From assembly GCA_002308815.1 (NCBI GenBank), contig DBVX01000091.1:1-13462 (forward strand): a stretch of 13,462 nt of DNA, given 5' to 3'. The notes beneath the pieces were generated by a model, which had not been told where the DNA came from, made no database searches, and saw nothing but the letters and a program-made list of their open reading frames with translations. Position 1 is the first letter of the stretch. Each line of letters begins with the position of its first letter. Source of the DNA: Bacteroidales bacterium UBA1253. Its GTDB lineage: Bacteria > Bacteroidota > Bacteroidia > Bacteroidales > Paludibacteraceae. Both the position numbers and the translations under genes were made by a program. This document shows, one piece after another, positions 13,057-13,462 of the stretch.

Positions 13057-13462
13057 GGGTGTGCGTCTTGTTGTCTTCGGTCATCGGCTATCATTCTTCG
13101 TCCTTAGCTACCCTCTGATTCCGTCATACTATCAGTAAGTGACCTCCAGGCGGAGCAACGATTTATAAATAGCCGTAACGCTCAGTTACTTATCCGCTGC
13201 ACGGTTTTGCCCTTCCCCATAGGCACACGTGCCTTAGGTACTATGGCGTCTGCTGACTTCTCACGACTCATTGTTACTACTCGCCTAAAGGCGCGCTCGT
13301 GAGACCTCTCCAGTTATGGACGCACTCTTTCCATCTAATACCTGCCACATTTACATTGGTCGCTCCGTATAGCTATCTGACTTTAGTACTTTATGCCACC
13401 TCATCCGCAACCTTGTGCCTTATATGTGATTTCTGTCCGTCAGGTCAGATGTTTGCCTCGGG
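13005..13462 (-). mobile_element. Group II intron, 3' portion, with deleted reverse transcriptase (runs off right edge)
   Basis: The minus strand carries the typical lead-in to a group II intron reverse transcriptase: GGAGAGGTCTC, a stem CTCACGA/TCGTGAG (13297-13303 with 13260-13266) enclosing a CGCC-TTTA-GGCG hairpin, then GAGAAGTCAGCAGACGCCAT. At 13005-13038 lies a domain V-like hairpin: ACCGCCGTA pairs with TACAGTGGT (one C-A mismatch), a GAAC loop caps the upper stem, and a two-base TG bulge follows it. Only about 230 bases separate the reverse transcriptase start from domain V, against 1.4 kb or more in complete elements. No domain VI with a bulged A can be recognised after domain V; envelope-protein coding sequence follows at once. 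The 5' end lies outside the window. Confidence 0.75.
13182..13271 (-). pseudogene. 29-codon stub of the intron-encoded reverse transcriptase/maturase
   Basis: From ATG 13271 the minus strand encodes MSREKSADAIVPKARVPMGK and nine further residues before TGA (13182-13184). This start overlaps the CTCACGA/TCGTGAG stem, as in related introns where the maturase begins at the same place. The reverse transcriptase, thumb and maturase domains are all missing. The bases from 13039 to 13181 show no other reverse transcriptase motif. Confidence 0.65.

Overview
The window looks like a chromosomal stretch from a Bacteroidales bacterium, probably close to Prevotella. Four genes have upstream matches to the Bacteroidetes promoter (TAnnTTTG at -7, a TTG-type -33 element about 19-21 bases further up), and starts sit behind A-rich leaders rather than Shine-Dalgarno sites. 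The YbeY sequence, the secreted Ig-repeat giant with its short terminal module, and the small basic-start peptide after it also fit this group. Base composition is mixed, with clear internal shifts.

Left part (1-3030): the 5' end of pyruvate phosphate dikinase on the minus strand with its promoter; a membrane-anchored, pared-down protein kinase on the plus strand; ybeY on the minus strand, convergent with the kinase; then a plus-strand promoter with a long structured leader (two hairpins and a possible 21-residue leader peptide) ahead of a 67-residue antitoxin-like protein.

Middle (3142-9368): a 1969-residue secreted protein built from bacterial Ig-like domains, OB-like domains, InlB-type repeats, a chitobiase C-terminal-type repeat and jelly-roll-like segments. 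Its signal peptide is encoded by six consecutive 11-base units, which is not a multiple of three and could make the gene phase variable. Its first ~1.1 kb is much more AT rich than the rest. A hairpin and a 55-residue peptide gene follow, closed by an 18-bp perfect hairpin that also overlaps the stop of the convergent ATPase gene.

Right part (9366-13462), all minus strand: a DUF4143-type AAA ATPase preceded by three dyad sites spaced exactly 32 bp apart; a frameshifted fragment of a Thg1-type tRNA(His) guanylyltransferase; a two-gene unit of envelope proteins (a CsgG/LPP20-like coiled-coil protein followed by a CsgG-like plus DUF1566-like fusion) with a terminator; and at the right edge a group II intron whose reverse transcriptase is reduced to a 29-codon stub. 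The intron's domain V abuts the first of the two envelope genes, whose own N-terminus is missing from the window.

No complete new defence or metabolic system is visible. The most unusual signals are the 11-base repeat signal peptide, the 32-bp phased sites, the intron-gene junction, and the mosaic giant with its companion peptide.
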